DNA of 64,000 bases from Microthyrium microscopicum (Eukaryota; Ascomycota; Dothideomycetes; Microthyriales; Microthyriaceae). The position numbers and the translations under genes are program-made. The stretch lies in the NCBI GenBank assembly GCA_010405405.1, contig MU004231.1:1695386-1759385 (forward strand), read 5' to 3'. Shown here piece after piece: positions 11,385 to 23,236 of the stretch. Below the pieces are notes generated by a model. That model searched no databases, was not told the DNA's origin, and saw only the letters and a list, made by a program, of their open reading frames with translations. Within the stretch, counting starts at the first letter, position 1, and every line of letters begins with the position of its first letter.

Positions 11385-13130
11385 ATGGCCGGTGGGCCGA
11401 GTCCGAGCAGTCTAAGTCCCAACAACGGAATAAACTCTTCTTTCATACCGACATCATTCGCATCTTCAACTTCTCCACATCCTCATACTGCATTTGGTCC
11501 CCAAAGGTCCATGGCCGTGGACTCCCTTCCAGGAGTTGGCCCAACTGCGCATCCCTTCTCACTCAACACGATAACAGCGCGCAAACCTATGGAACACGCG
11601 CCAAATACTCTATTCTCCCTTGGACAACTCGAACCATCGCCTACTATCCTAGAAATGGATAACTTGCCCTCCATACTCATTCGCAAACTCCCTCGAAACT
11701 GTAATTCGGATGTCTTGCGCTCAATGCTACTGTTCGCAAAGGACGTGGCAGATATGAGGTTTGTCGACTTTGACTTTCCTGATGACAAAGGATTTCAAAC
11801 TGCGATCGTACGCTTCAGTTCACTCGCTAGCGCGAACGATGCTAGAGAATTGCTCCATGGAAAGACTATGGGTGCCGATGCGACACCCCTGGTGGTCGAG
11901 GTACACAACGCGCCCGCAGGGCGACGCAATACTGTTGATGGGATTTCGTTGCGACACGGGCCAAACCAAGCTTCCTCAATGGCTCCAACCAACGGATTAA
12001 GACAAAGCTCGCGCTTTAATGGCACCTTTCAAAACTTGGAAAAGCTGTCTCCCCCTAATGGAATGGATACCTTACCTGCGCCCGAATCGAACTCTGCGAA
12101 CATTCAAAGTCTGTTTTCTCCACAATCTCCATTGGCAAATTCTACCGTATCCAAGTCCATCATCAACGACGATCCAACGGACGAGACTGGCAAACTTCTC
12201 AATGATGCTGTCACATTCCCAAAAGGAGGGGACTCCACAAACCCAAACATGGGACGCCGACTAACCGCTCAGCACATGCCTATATCTCGATTTGGTAATC
12301 TCTCGCTATCGACTGCAAATCAAAACGCAGGTCTTACTTCCCCACCCATGTCTGCAATGGTTTCACCTCGATCAATAGTTCCAAGTCAATCGCCAAATCC
12401 AACAATGTCTCCAAGTGGCATGACTCCTCTCCCAGGACTAGGCCCAAATTCTGCCTACCCAATGCCACCGCAGCATTATCATCGACCAAATTATCCTCCA
12501 GTAAATCCAGCGGACCAAAACCCACCATGCAATACTCTATACGTTGGTAATCTCCCAATGGACACATCTGAAGATGAGCTCAAGGCCATGTTTTCCAAGC
12601 AGCGTGGCTACAAGAGGCTTTGTTTTAGAACCAAGGCCAATGGACCCATGTGCTTCGTTGAGTTTGAAGATACTTCTTTTGCAACGAAGACCCTCAACGA
12701 GCTGTATGGGCAGCCTCTGCACAACAGTGTCAAAGGTGGCATTCGACTTAGCTTTTCCAAGAATCCTCTAGGCGTCCGCAGCGGACAAAATACCTCCAAT
12801 CATAGCATGATGAACTCGCATGGCTCTATGAGCAACATGGGCACCCATTCTGGACAAGGTGGATTTTCTACCGCTACTGGACCTCCACCTGGTCTATCAG
12901 CTCCACCTGGATTCACTAGCCCCAGCATGCCCAACATGAACGGTATGAACGGCATGAATGGCATAAGCGCTATGAATGGAAGTAACGGGCTCGGTCTCTA
13001 CAATACCAATGGCTTCAGCGTCGCGGGGAATGGCTTCGGCGGATCAATGCGCCAGCCGCTTGCCAATGGTGTTCCTTCGTCAATGGCTGGAGGCCAATAC
13101 TCTAATATGGATTACCACAACTACCGTTAG
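11385..13130 (+). CDS. scw1: Scw1/Whi3-type RNA-binding protein with two RRMs
   Basis: One uninterrupted exon encodes 581 residues. RRM1 lies at about residues 94-175 (ILIRKLP as RNP2; TAIVRFSSL as RNP1). RRM2, about 381-460, carries the canonical LYVGNLP RNP2 and [12 protein letters not shown]1 and is followed by the conserved [11 protein letters not shown] tail typical of the Scw1/Whi3 family. The rest is disordered and rich in Ser, Pro, Asn and Met, ending in Met-Asn-Gly repeats (about 513-530). Family members bind mRNAs of cell-wall and cell-cycle factors and influence wall integrity and polarised growth; that role is inferred here. ATG 11385 is chosen because the upstream in-frame codons are non-ATG. 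The very long leader agrees with post-transcriptional regulation seen for such genes. Confidence 0.88.
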   Translation: MAGGPSPSSLSPNNGINSSFIPTSFASSTSPHPHTAFGPQRSMAVDSLPGVGPTAHPFSLNTITARKPMEHAPNTLFSLGQLEPSPTILEMDNLPSILIRKLPRNCNSDVLRSMLLFAKDVADMRFVDFDFPDDKGFQTAIVRFSSLASANDARELLHGKTMGADATPLVVEVHNAPAGRRNTVDGISLRHGPNQASSMAPTNGLRQSSRFNGTFQNLEKLSPPNGMDTLPAPESNSANIQSLFSPQSPLANSTVSKSIINDDPTDETGKLLNDAVTFPKGGDSTNPNMGRRLTAQHMPISRFGNLSLSTANQNAGLTSPPMSAMVSPRSIVPSQSPNPTMSPSGMTPLPGLGPNSAYPMPPQHYHRPNYPPVNPADQNPPCNTLYVGNLPMDTSEDELKAMFSKQRGYKRLCFRTKANGPMCFVEFEDTSFATKTLNELYGQPLHNSVKGGIRLSFSKNPLGVRSGQNTSNHSMMNSHGSMSNMGTHSGQGGFSTATGPPPGLSAPPGFTSPSMPNMNGMNGMNGISAMNGSNGLGLYNTNGFSVAGNGFGGSMRQPLANGVPSSMAGGQYSNMDYHNYR

Positions 13131-15782
13131 ATGCGACAACGATTTTATCAAGAAGAATATGCGACTCATGATTAGCAAGGCCGCTGACATTCGTTGAAAC
13201 TATCTGGGTGGTATCATAAAGCATCATTATGCATTTTGAACGCAGCATGACGGTTGCTTTTGCATGGCGTCTGCATACATTGGCGCATTTTCTTGCGCTT
13301 ACACTTTTCTGCCCATACATCTACAGCATTTTGTTGTTTCTTTCCTTTTTGTCTTATTCTTGATTTCATTGGATACTCGATGCATTGCGAACGGTTCTGC
13401 ATAGCTCGGCTTTCCAAATTCCTTTATTATACCACTCATGGATGGAGCACTTTACCGCAGGGTTTTTTAACCATCGGATTCGTCCATTATGCCAAACCGT
13501 GGCATAGACCTCGACTTCGGAAATGGCGTTTTCATACGCCAAGTATGGATTGCATTGGATTTCTTATGTCAACAAATGGTTCGGTAAACCCTGACCTCAA
13601 CTTTTAAATCAGGACTATTCTGCGCCTTATTCCAGGAACGCAAACATATACTTCTTCTTTCGACACCGAAATCTGTACATGTATACATCTCATGGCGCAC
13701 CAGCAACACTGTCCCTACCATTATACCATGCATACAACCTTCTGGCATATTCGCGATTTTTCTTGTGTCCTTTCATCATTCTGGTTTTTTTCATTCTTCT
13801 ATACCCCATCTTCCCACCATGTTCACTCGGGCATTGTTCAACAACAGCATATGGCGCCTGGCGTGAAGCATGGCATCTTGTTGAGAACGGGCTTCACCTT
13901 TTCTCAATACCCAAACACAATACCCAATGCAATACCCAACATCTATCCCCATTCTCATTTTCGAGACATTCACCATACCCCAACAACATGTTGCCATTTT
14001 TATAGTCGAGCATACGCGGGAAAGAGCGAGGCATGGAGTTTTTCGTTGCAGTAACCACATTGATGACACCATCAGGATAAAAGGAAGCGCAAGGGCGTTT
14101 TGGGAGGCAAAATCGGGACACTTTACAGAGATGTTTATTCATTCATACACCCCATTGTTGCGATGTTATTTTGTGCGGATTATATTCTTGGTTGCTTTCT
14201 CATTTGTATTCGCTGGATTTTGTTTTGCGGCTCGATATCCACCAGTTGTAGTTTTCATTCCAAGGCAATTGTAGTTCGTTACCCCTTTTGAACATTTCCA
14301 GAGCTCGAGTCTCGTGGGTTTCTATTCGTGTTTTTTTGGGATTGTAATCATTGAGCACAGCGGTGAAGGCACATCACGAGGTGTTTTTTGGTTGGGGTTT
14401 GCTGCCGTTGAGGTTCAATGAATGGGCTGGGTTAGAATCTTTAGCTTGGTTTTAGTGCGATATATACGATCGAGATCTTTGGCCTGTGGCTATAGGTCTG
14501 GTTTTTATTTTATTTCATGGTGTGTTGAATGCAACTGTTTTGGATCTCTCGTTTTATTGACTGTGTGCCAAATTGTCTCTCTCGCCAAGTTCTTGGTACT
14601 CGGTACCTGGCTTATCTGTGACCATTAAGCAGCGACAGGGTGGGTGTTATGGGCGCTGATGGCTGCATCGTGAAGATCAGGGGCACTGGCGAACTGATAG
14701 TGGGGGGTCACGATGGATTATGGGGCTGGGGTCCTCCTTCGGTACCGTTCGTTCCTGTTGTTCCCGGGCAGGCTGAAACACATAAAAAGAGCCTAAAGAG
14801 GCCGCCGGTCCCTGCCGTTTCCTTTGTTCGCTGCAGAGCCTCATTGTCCGTTTTGGGAAGTTGCGATGCATTTGTGATACTTTCTTAGCTTGAGCTTCCT
14901 TTGTGTTAAATATATCGCTCTGCTTGTGTGTACGTTTTTGATAGGCTTCTGAGTTGCTGTTCTGAAGGAGGATTTGCTGAGCTTGCGGCGTCGAGTCTCC
15001 CATACTACATACCATACTCTCTATAAAACCTGCAGATCACTTCCTACGTCATTCTACTTTTTTGTGCATCCTTACTTCTCCAGTCACAAAGGTCAGTCTT
15101 GGACAGTAATAGTTCGTACACGACGATGATCACTACAGCTATAGAACAAGTACAAGTCTGCGTCCCCTGGAACTGCAAGTAGTTGGTTGAAATAGAATCT
15201 GGAGTACAGTCTTTAGCGCCCTGCATGGTGAGCCATAACCTGTTTGCTTCAACTTCATTCCTTACAACAGTTTGAGTCTACTTGCAGCCAAGAACTCCAG
15301 AATGAATACAATAGTCCACATGATCATGTTACTTCTCCATGGTCTCGCTACTAGTCGTTTGTGAGCTAAGTATTCCTTGTTTAATTACTCATCCTCCAGT
15401 CCCGTTCTTCTAACAATACATACCAAACATTGTTCCCATGCCCTACCTGTCACTCACTGCACGAATGACATTGACATCTGATATCCAGGAACAATTGGAA
15501 ACGTGGAAACCTAAACACCCGTCTTCAAAACGGAGCCCAATTCACTTCATACCTCTCCTCATGAACTCATGACATCCTCAACTGTGACCGAAAATATCCA
15601 ACTACGCCGCTTCACTCGTTCACACAAATCACACCCTCAAACGACCATCACCGAACCCTCAAACCCGCCTAAAAGCAAATCGTTCTTTGTAAGTCCCATC
15701 AGAATCCGTTCAGAAACGACCGTCCATACACCACCTCTACAAACTCTCCCTCCACACAATCCTTCCAAACTCTCAGCATTAC
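13131..15782. other. Intergenic 2.65 kb, nothing recognised
   Basis: The left part (13131 to about 14300) is T-rich on the plus strand and may hold a long 3' untranslated region of the RNA-binding protein gene. The right end (15400-15782) is C/A-rich and probably the leader of the following membrane protein gene. Open frames such as 13679-14005 and 13692-14054 overlap each other in different frames and carry no family signal. Confidence 0.45.
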
Positions 15783-16394
15783 ATGCCAACAACAACATAC
15801 ACTCTACCAACATTCCAACCAACTAACAGAATGAAGAAGTCAAAGCAAACCCCAGCGCGCCAACGAGCAATGAACTACGTATCCGCCCACAACACCCCCT
15901 CCATCCCCGGCGGTCTCCCCCTAACCTACACCCGACTCCTCCTCCGCCTCTTCCAATTCATCCTCGGCCTCACCGTCTGCGGTCTCTACGGCACCGACCT
16001 AGACGTCGCGCGCCAAGCGCACTTCCCCGTAGATTCACACTGGGCATATGCCGTCACCATTGGCGGTCTATCCGCCTTTGTAGCCCTGCTCTTCCTCATA
16101 CCGCAGATTCCGTGGGGCGCGGAAGGTGGGGCGGGGAAGGTTTTGTTTGCGATTGATGGGGTGTTGGCTTTGCTGTGGGTGGTGGTGTTTGGGATGTTTG
16201 GGAAGATGTATATTGGTGAGGATCCGGAGGATACGGGGCATGGGGATGGACCGGGGATCGTGAGGATGAAGAATGCGGTTTGGGTGGATTTGACGTGTGT
16301 GGTGCTGTGGATTGCTACGGCTGGGTGGGGGTTGTTTTTGTTTTTGAGGGGGAGGAAGGGGAGGACTTTACATACGGGGCGGGCGGAGGTGTAG
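15783..16394 (+). CDS. MARVEL-like four-helix integral membrane protein
   Basis: A single exon gives 203 residues with four hydrophobic segments, about 50-68, 90-110, 118-138 and 168-187, and charged tails at both ends. This is the MARVEL-type topology common in fungal plasma-membrane or vesicle proteins. The LLRLFQFILGLTVCGLYG segment resembles the first MARVEL helix. No enzymatic motif is seen. ATG 15783 is used; a second ATG at 15831 (MKKSKQTPAR) would drop 16 polar residues and is equally plausible. The gene is oddly split in composition: codons up to about 16100 end almost always in C, those after about 16115 in G or T. It is convergent with WBP1, separated by 345 bp. Confidence 0.7.
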   Translation: MPTTTYTLPTFQPTNRMKKSKQTPARQRAMNYVSAHNTPSIPGGLPLTYTRLLLRLFQFILGLTVCGLYGTDLDVARQAHFPVDSHWAYAVTIGGLSAFVALLFLIPQIPWGAEGGAGKVLFAIDGVLALLWVVVFGMFGKMYIGEDPEDTGHGDGPGIVRMKNAVWVDLTCVVLWIATAGWGLFLFLRGRKGRTLHTGRAEV

Positions 16395-16739
16395 AGGGAA
16401 GGGCGATGTGCCGTGGATTGTGTTTGATGGTATGATATGGAAGCATGGAGTTTGGGGATCGATATACCACATGAAAGCGAACCTTTCTATGAAGCGAAGG
16501 TTTTTTGGGGGCTTGATTTCGAACTGTGATGGATTTGGTCAATATGGCTGAGCAGAGGGATTGGCAGGCAATCATTTGGCATGATAACACATTGATGGAA
16601 CAGATATCTATCTTACAAACCCCAATGCGACACGTCATATCCCATCCTCTCAAGAACACCTGGCCGACAAAAACCCAACGCCATAGCATCAAAAGATTTT
16701 ATAATCAACATCGTCGCCTTTCCCTATTACACCAACTTT
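16395..16739. other. Convergent 3' spacer
   Basis: The 345 bp between the stops of the membrane-protein gene (+) and WBP1 (-) show no further gene; they should hold both polyadenylation regions. Confidence 0.6.
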
Positions 16740-18241
16740 TTACTGTGTCTTCTTGATGCCCGTTTGCTTTGCTGGAGCGCTCCATAGCCACACCGCAACA
16801 AACGCCAGCCAGCCAGCAACAGTCACCCAGATTCCAGCAATCCAAGTCCAAGCACCGCTAATGTTCCAGCTACGTGGCCACTCATCGTGAGCAAAGTGGC
16901 GAACTGTTACTTCGCGCTTCTCGTCTACGTTGGACAGGAAGGGGCGCTTGTAGTTGACGCGGAAGTTGAAGATGCCGTGTTGGTCGGGAAGGGTGAAGGA
17001 GGTGGAGAAGAAGGTTGAGTTGGCGGTGGTGCCGGATGGCTCAAGACGGAGGCGGTGGAAGGGTGAGAGCATGCTGAATTCGAGCTGGACGACATCGTTT
17101 GCGTCTGGGGTGAAGGGTATGAGACGATCGTTGGAATATTCGGATAGTTCGATGGTAAATGTCTAATCATCATCAGCTCAAGGTATCTTTGCACCTTTAG
17201 TCAAACTTACCACATCGTTCTTGACTCGGTAGATCTTTGGGTTCAAGTCGCCGGCAGGATATAGGCTCTCGTTCAAAACGCCATCAGAGCCCGACTTCAA
17301 ATGATGTTGCACTCGGCCAACCTTGAGCACGCCCACCTCCTTGAAAGTCCACGCGGTAAGCTGCTTAGCAAACTCGCTGTTCTGAGTCTTGCTAGTTCTA
17401 CCATTGACTTCCACGACAGCATCAAACCACTTGTCTTCTAAAGCTTCGACTGATCCAAGAACAGTCAAACGAGCAGAGTTCCTGGCTTGAAGCGCAGAGA
17501 CTAGAGCAATTTGTTCACCAGACGCATACAAGTCTTCTACAGTCTCTGTTTCCTCCTTGGGATTGTAAACATATGCGTTAGGGGACGCGCGAAGGATAGG
17601 CGCGAGCAGGGGGCTGTCATTGCCCAGGGTCTGGCCAACAGCCCGAGGGAAAGCAATTGGAAGTTTGCCAGCAAAGAAGTTCTTGAGGTCTGTACGCAGT
17701 GATTTTGGCGTAGGTACGACAAGGACGTCATGCTTTTCTGATGCGGAGCTTGAATCGTAGTTAAAGTGATCGACAACTACGGCCTGTCGGTCAGGGGAAA
17801 TGTGAATATCGAGTTCGAGAAGGAGGGAGCTGATGGCAGCTGGAGTAGGATGATCTGCGGTCAGACCAAGGAGGATATTTCCTTCACTGTTGATGAAATC
17901 TAGAAGGATTTTGGGACTGAGCGCAGGGCCGTATGCCTTGCCAGCTGGTGGTAGTAGAATAACGTGGTCGTAAGCTCGTTCTCCAAGACGGAAAAGGGAG
18001 AGTTTATCGCTTTTGGGAGATTCAAAGCTCAAATCATATCCTCTTGCTATCCGCGACTATCAGTATACACTTCTGACATCAATAATAGCGACGTACATTT
18101 GAGTTGTGCCCATAGACTGGAGTACTGGCTTTGCTTGGATTCCTCTTCGAGAACAACGAGCAGTCTAGTGCCTGTGGAGCTAAGGGCCGTAGCCCAGCCT
18201 GCAAGAGCGGCAGCTATGAGAGGTAAGAAGGACCACCGCAT
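16740..18241 (-). CDS. WBP1: Oligosaccharyltransferase 48 kDa subunit (Wbp1/OST48)
   Basis: Three exons, 18241-18097, 18046-17211 and 17162-16740, give 467 residues. This is the essential ER membrane subunit of the oligosaccharyltransferase complex that transfers the N-glycan precursor to nascent proteins. A signal peptide (MRWSFLPLIAAALAGWATA) precedes the TRLLVVLEEE start typical of OST48. Further family blocks are RGYDLSFESPKSDKLSLFRLGERAYDHVILLPP, P-NAYVYNP and the luminal beta-rich part with RVKNDV and FRVNYKRPFLSNVDEK. One transmembrane helix near the C-terminus (about 440-459, WIAGIWVTVAGWLAFVAVWLW) is followed by a short basic cytosolic tail. ATG 18241 was preferred to an upstream in-frame non-ATG extension because it begins the signal peptide. 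It lies head to head with the complex I subunit gene. Confidence 0.93.
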
Positions 18242-18595
18242 CTTCAGGAAATAGTGATGGTGGAGAGGAGGGGGACAATGCAAATGGGAGGTTTCGTTGA
18301 TTTCATCCTGAACATTGCTTCAAGGCCACAGTAGCTGTTCAACCCAAAAAGGTCTAAGCACGCTAGCAGCAGTCAGCCAATCGGAGATCGTTACATCTCC
18401 CGCCACAACCTCCTACTTCAACAACAAGTGCATCTCCAACTCCAGTCTTCCTTTTCCTCCAAAGGTATGCAACAGGACCTCTGAATCACACAATGACCAT
18501 GTTCCGGGCTTCGCGCGTCCTCAGGGACTCCACCAGCGCCGCATTGAGTCCGTACTCTTCCCCTTCAAGCTCTGAACGCAGCTAACAACAACCAG

Positions 18596-18880
18596 GACAC
18601 GAACAGATATATCCACGATTCTGGTCCCAACCCTTTCGATACATGCGATGGGCCGCACGAGAGAAACCCACCTTCTTTTGGTCCACCATCTTCGGTCTCG
18701 CCGGTCCCGTCATGCTTCTTTTAGCCCCTCCGATCAAGAAATACTACAACATACAAGACAGACCGCAGATACCCATCACATATCCAAGTAGGAATCACAG
18801 GTCCGGCACAATTATATACCATGCTAACGCAAGTAGTACCCGTGGGCACGCGCAAGATTCCAGAAGGTTTTGATGATTAG
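18596..18880 (+). CDS. nuo9.5: Complex I 9.5 kDa subunit (NADH:ubiquinone oxidoreductase), start unresolved
   Basis: Two exons are clear, 18596-18787 and 18837-18880, joined by a 49-nt intron with a GCTAAC branch point and TAG acceptor. The product reads PRFWSQPFRYMRWAAREKP, then a hydrophobic helix (FFWSTIFGLAGPVMLLLAPP) and IPITYPIPVGTRKIPEGFDD at the C-terminus. This matches the fungal single-span accessory subunit of mitochondrial complex I. A stop at 18583 closes the frame upstream, so an intron must precede it; an intron ending at the AG at 18594-18595 or at 18605-18606 (both have CTAAC near 18582) is likely. The initiating exon could not be fixed: candidate ATGs at 18494 or 18500 do not join in phase with the first acceptor. 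An internal start at ATG 18643 would lose the conserved PRFW block. Confidence 0.8.
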
Positions 18881-18910
18881 ACAGTCTCAAATGAATCGAT
18901 TTACAAATTA

Positions 18911-19010
18911 TCCATGCCTCCATTAAACAACAGTTTCTCCTTGCTTCTGGTCCATATTATTCATGCCCTGGTAAAACACAACGATTTCTCCGTGTTCTGA
19001 TCCAAATCAT
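18911..19010. repeat. Imperfect 50-bp tandem duplication
   Basis: Two adjacent units of 50 bp (18911-18960 and 18961-19010) share CATGCC, TAAA-CA-CA, TTTCTCC-T and CTG-TCCA blocks in the same order. They lie between the complex I subunit and BTB genes, in AT-rich sequence. Confidence 0.7.
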
Positions 19011-19077
19011 ATAAAACATCAAGGTTATAACCATATTGTCTGAATAACGATCTAGCCACACACACTTGCACTTTCAT

Positions 19078-19171
19078 AACACATACAGTCTAACAAAAAC
19101 AACCTGATAACACGTACAGTCCAAAAGAAAACAACCGATTAACACATACAATCTAACAGAAACAGACTTGG
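19078..19171. repeat. Imperfect 31-bp tandem repeat, three units
   Basis: Units start at 19078, 19109 and 19141, each beginning AACAC-TACA and continuing TCTAACA-AAACA or a close variant. They probably lie in the 3' flank of the BTB gene. Confidence 0.75.
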
Positions 19172-19265
19172 TCCCAAAGCCATCACCAGTCGAGACTATC
19201 AATCTTCCCTTCCCGGTCCAAGGTCACTTTCCAGTATTCCTTATGATTTTAATACAATGCTGTAG

Positions 19266-21227
19266 CTAAGCTTTGGGAGCAGTGGAAGCACCTACGGTCT
19301 TTGCCTTCTTCGCCAGAATATTTTGCTGCGTGTCGACAGCTTTGCGCTTGTCGCCCGGTGCAGTAGCTGGGCGCAATGCAACCTTCTGGAGAGATTCGCT
19401 GATTTTGGGCTTCTCACCTGGCGCAGAAGATGGGCGTGGCGTGGCCTTTTGCTGAGACTCGCTGGATTGACGCTTCTCGCTCTGTGCAGAAGCTGGACGT
19501 GGTGTAGCCTTTTGTTGACTGTCACCAGGTTTGCGCTTCTCGACTGTTGTAGGAGTCATCAGCTGAGGTGTAGCCTTCTGGCGCGTCTCATCAGATATGC
19601 GCTTCTGGCTCGCCTTAGGAGCAGGTTGCGCTGTCGTCTTTCGACGTGCATCGTCCGTCTTACGCTTTCCATCTGTAGCAAGGACTGGCTTGATTGCGAC
19701 CTTTTGGCTAGCGTTGTCTGTGACATGCTTCTCGCAAGTCGAAGAATCTTGGCTTGAAAGCGCCTTCGCTTTGGCTCCATCAGCTTTACGCTTTTCAATA
19801 GCCGCAGGAACTGGCTGTGCAGAGACTTGGTGGGGAGTGTCCTTACGTCCACGCTTCTCAACGGTAGGAGTAGCAGCTGCAGGTGGGCTTGCAGATCTGG
19901 AATCGCGGACTTGGTGTGCTCCATTTGTTGAAACCTGTGGGTGGTGGTGGCGAGGACGCATGTATTCGACCATTGGCTCAACATTTGGTCGGTTCCAGTC
20001 AAGGGTCTGACTCTCCCCCCAGAGTGCCTTGATCTCAGTACGGCCGACATCAGCGCAAGTCAGATACTTGACTGGAGTCTCTGAGAGATCCAAACTGCTC
20101 TTGTTTTTCAACAATGCATCAACCTTGCCACTAACGGCATTTTTGAAATCGTCGAGATGAGCTTGAAGATTGTTCAGCCCACGTGTGCTCATTGCAAAGT
20201 CTGCGTGCCATTTCTCCATATGCTTGGGAGTGAGATATGCACCAGCCCCATGCTTGATTAGAGAATAGAAAGCGTAGCCTCCATCAGGTGCCAAACGCCC
20301 AAGTCCCTCTGAGAAAGCATACCCCAGGTATTCTTTGAAGATGCTAGCACACATCCAGTCGATCACTTCGTTAGCATAGCTAGAGCGGTTCTGACGAGCA
20401 GGTGAATCGATGCCATCGTACCGCTTGACTCGGGTGGGATAGTAACGCAGGAGATCGGCCTCGACATTTTTCTTGGCATTGGCGAGCTCCTGTACTTTTT
20501 GGGCACACAGATCATGGAGTTTGTTTGGCAAGCACTGCTTCTGATGGTCTGAGAATTGTGCCCATTGGCCGACGAGGTGAATGACCAGCTCTCTCACGAT
20601 AGTAACGCTGCCGATGCGAGTTGCCAAGTCTGACCAAGCCAAAGGATTCATGGCGACGTTGATCCACAAGTCTTGACCATACTCTGTGAGCATGCTTTCC
20701 ACTTGACGGCTGACAACATGAATGCAACCTAAGGTCTCTGCCACGTTGACAATATCAGTGACTTCGTTCTTGATCTCGTACACCGTCACTCCTGAGGTTT
20801 TGAGAGGACGGTTGTAGATGGCATCAAATACTTTAGAGTACGTATCGCAGGCGGCTACCTGAGAGGCATCGAAATGGGCATATGATATACCAGGCAAGCT
20901 GATGGGTTTCCCATCAGCATCAAGATCCTACAGTGGTAGTTAGAAAGCAGCGCTAGAGTGCATTTGGGTGCTATTAAAACTTACAGTTTCTGTGAATTGT
21001 GTCTGGCCGTGCCTAAAGATTAGATCAAAGCGCCAGTGAATCGCATTCATAACCTTTCGTGAGCCTTGTTTTGTGATGAGCGGCTTCTGGGTAATTTTCT
21101 TGGAGAAAAACTGGCTATGGCGAGTCAAGATCTCAGAGTGAAGTCGAAAGTGGCGATGAGGTGCCAGGACAATGAGGACATTGCCATCAGTACATTCTGG
21201 ATAGCCAGTGAAATCAACCATTTTCAT
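19266..21227 (-). CDS. BTB/POZ-domain protein with lysine-rich repeat tail
   Basis: Two exons, 21227-20985 and 20927-19266, give 634 residues. The N-terminus (about 8-75: DGNVLIVLAPHRHFRLHSEILTRHSQFFSKKI) is a BTB/POZ fold of the fungal type, where the H-L-ILTRHS-FF block follows beta2. The middle (about 95-400) is helical, with no domain I can name. The last 200 residues are disordered and built of about eight degenerate 22-24-residue repeats, each with a KR(K/Q)..D/S..Q.K(A/V)..(R/K)P..A pattern; the best preserved are the final four. The gene is probably an adaptor or nuclear protein. Start ATG 21227 begins M-K-M-V-D; the in-frame sequence upstream starts on TTG. Confidence 0.8.
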
Positions 21228-22465
21228 TTGCTGGAGACTCCGCAAAATGAACAGAGATAATTATGGGTGGTTCGAGAAAGAGGCGAGGCTACAAACGCGA
21301 CCTGATATTGGTCAAAGAGTCCAATATTAAGGATATGCTGCGAACTGACCCAGAAGCTTGGTCGTATAGGATTGGGTCCGTTAGAAGCTTTTAGCTTGCT
21401 GTTGGAGCTTTCAGTGTTGATGAAGCAGATGTAAGTTGCTCGCCGCCAGCAAAGATGATGATTCAAAGGTGAAGCAAGGATGCAGAAAAAGGTTGTAGTG
21501 AAGGAGAGGAAGAGATGGGGAACTAGGAGGATTGATTTGAAGAAGAGGGATTCTGGCAAACAGCAGGTCGCCTGGACACATGGCGGGTAGTGCTTTCCTA
21601 AGTAGTCTACACCTTGAGCTGCCTTGGCTACCCTTCAAATGGAAGGACCGCAGTGGGTGTGGATCAGCAGACATATAACTGGCAAGTTCGTACTTGCTAA
21701 CTTGGGGAGGTAGCAATACTCGAGGCTGTGATGTCGCCTAAATATCATCGCTTATAGCAAGTGATAAGAGTATGAGGTAGTGGTAGCTTGCGGATTGGGG
21801 TACAGTAGCTACAAGGTGTCTGACCTTCATATAAGGTGCTTAGGCACATGGAAGAGAACAACGTAGTCGCTGAGGCAAGAGCACATGATGAATTGGCATC
21901 AAGTAATCGCAGAAATGAATCACGTTAGGACAGATCATTTCAGGTTTAGACGCATACTCTGGTCTTCATAATATATAAGCAATTTATCTTAAGACTACGC
22001 TCTTTATGCCTCAAAAGCTACTAAGAACGCGTAAATGGTTCTACTCGAGTCCTTGAAGTTTTGATAGACCTCTTCTGTGATACAATGCGTGTTGTCTGGG
22101 TGAGCTGATTGCAGGAGATGAAATCAATACCCGGCATATAAAGCATACTGTCACCTGCGAGGTGCTAAGTCAGTGACTTCAGCATGCCATGAGTCAAGTA
22201 GGTTTATTCTCCGAAATGCACCTATATGTGTTCGTAAGATCGTCAAATCAATAGCATGCCTGAAGTGCAGCTGAATACAAATTCATCGTCACCTGTTTCG
22301 AATCTGTAACTTCTTAAAGATTCTTTTGTTCGTGCTTTGTTACGTGGAGAATCACAATAACCTCTCCAGGTGGAAGATTTCACATTTTTCATTCTCAAAA
22401 CCTGTAAAACTCTGATCTGGGACCTTCCTAATCATGCTCAACATTACAGTCACCGATTCCGTCCA
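21228..22465. other. Intergenic, nothing recognised
   Basis: This holds the upstream region of the BTB gene and the 3' flank of the exonuclease-fold gene, both minus strand. Two minus frames (21224-21559, 21411-21716) overlap each other out of phase and look like chance. Confidence 0.5.
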
Positions 22466-23236
22466 TCATAGCTCCCGCCACGGACCGGTGAGATCTCGCG
22501 GTGCAGGCTTATTAGATTCTGACCACAGACGCTCTAGACGCTCTAGACCCTCTCTCAATCGCCTTTCGCTTTCATCCGCAAGCCGTTCCATATTCTCCCC
22601 TTTCTTCCATAGATCATACAGCATCGGGTAATGCACCACCTGATTCACACAATACTGTAGCACTCGGGCATCAAGTGGCCGTTCAATGAATTTACGTGGA
22701 TCTTTCCGACTCTCCACAACCTCTCTTGTGTCCCTCCATTCATCCAGTGTTTTTTTGGGTAGTAAGTGTTGCTGACCATCGTTACCAGATTTCCAGAAGA
22801 CATCCCTTTGCAAGCGCGTGTTTCCTGGCCCGCCATGACGTTTTGCATTCTCTAGTAGTTGCATGTCCAGGACGCTAGCAATATGGATTCTGTAGACCGA
22901 TTTTGAGGCGAATACGGCTTTGGTGACATCCCAAAGACATTTCTGGATGGTGGCATCCGCTAGAATATCTCGAAGGGTTTGGCCGTTGCTTGATGGGGTG
23001 GTAAACGCAAGCTGGCCCAGAATATCGAGGTCAATTACTCGTGTAAGATCGCCGTTTGCTCCTGAACTGATGAGGATGGTGAGTAGATGCAGGGGCTGGG
23101 GGGCTATTAGGCCGATAACTATGCCATGGAAGTCGAGGTAGAGTTTGCTGGATTTAGTGATCGATGACAGGAATGTCTGAAGTTCGGAGACCGTTCTTAT
23201 CAACGCCGAGGCGTTAATGCTGGAGCTGGAAGCCAT
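22466..23236 (-). CDS. 3'-5' exonuclease-fold protein (EXD1/Egalitarian-like), probably catalytically dead
   Basis: One exon gives 256 residues starting MASSSSINASALIRTVSELQTFLSSI. The order LYLDFHGIVIG, then VIDLDILGQLAF, then TLRDILADATIQKCLWDVTKAVFA, then IHIASVLDMQLLENAKR follows the DEDD 3'-5' exonuclease fold of the EXD1/Egalitarian branch. In that family, motif I is D-x-E, motif II FD-(5)-D and motif III a D-LQL block. Here motif I is D-F-H and the second Asp of motif II is missing, so metal binding and catalysis are doubtful. Many fungal genomes have such proteins; their function is not established. The C-terminal 80 residues are charged and helical (YDLWKKGENMERLADESERRLREGLERLERL). 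The 3' end reads cleanly to a stop. Confidence 0.75.
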   Translation of the reverse strand: MASSSSINASALIRTVSELQTFLSSITKSSKLYLDFHGIVIGLIAPQPLHLLTILISSGANGDLTRVIDLDILGQLAFTTPSSNGQTLRDILADATIQKCLWDVTKAVFASKSVYRIHIASVLDMQLLENAKRHGGPGNTRLQRDVFWKSGNDGQQHLLPKKTLDEWRDTREVVESRKDPRKFIERPLDARVLQYCVNQVVHYPMLYDLWKKGENMERLADESERRLREGLERLERLWSESNKPAPRDLTGPWREL

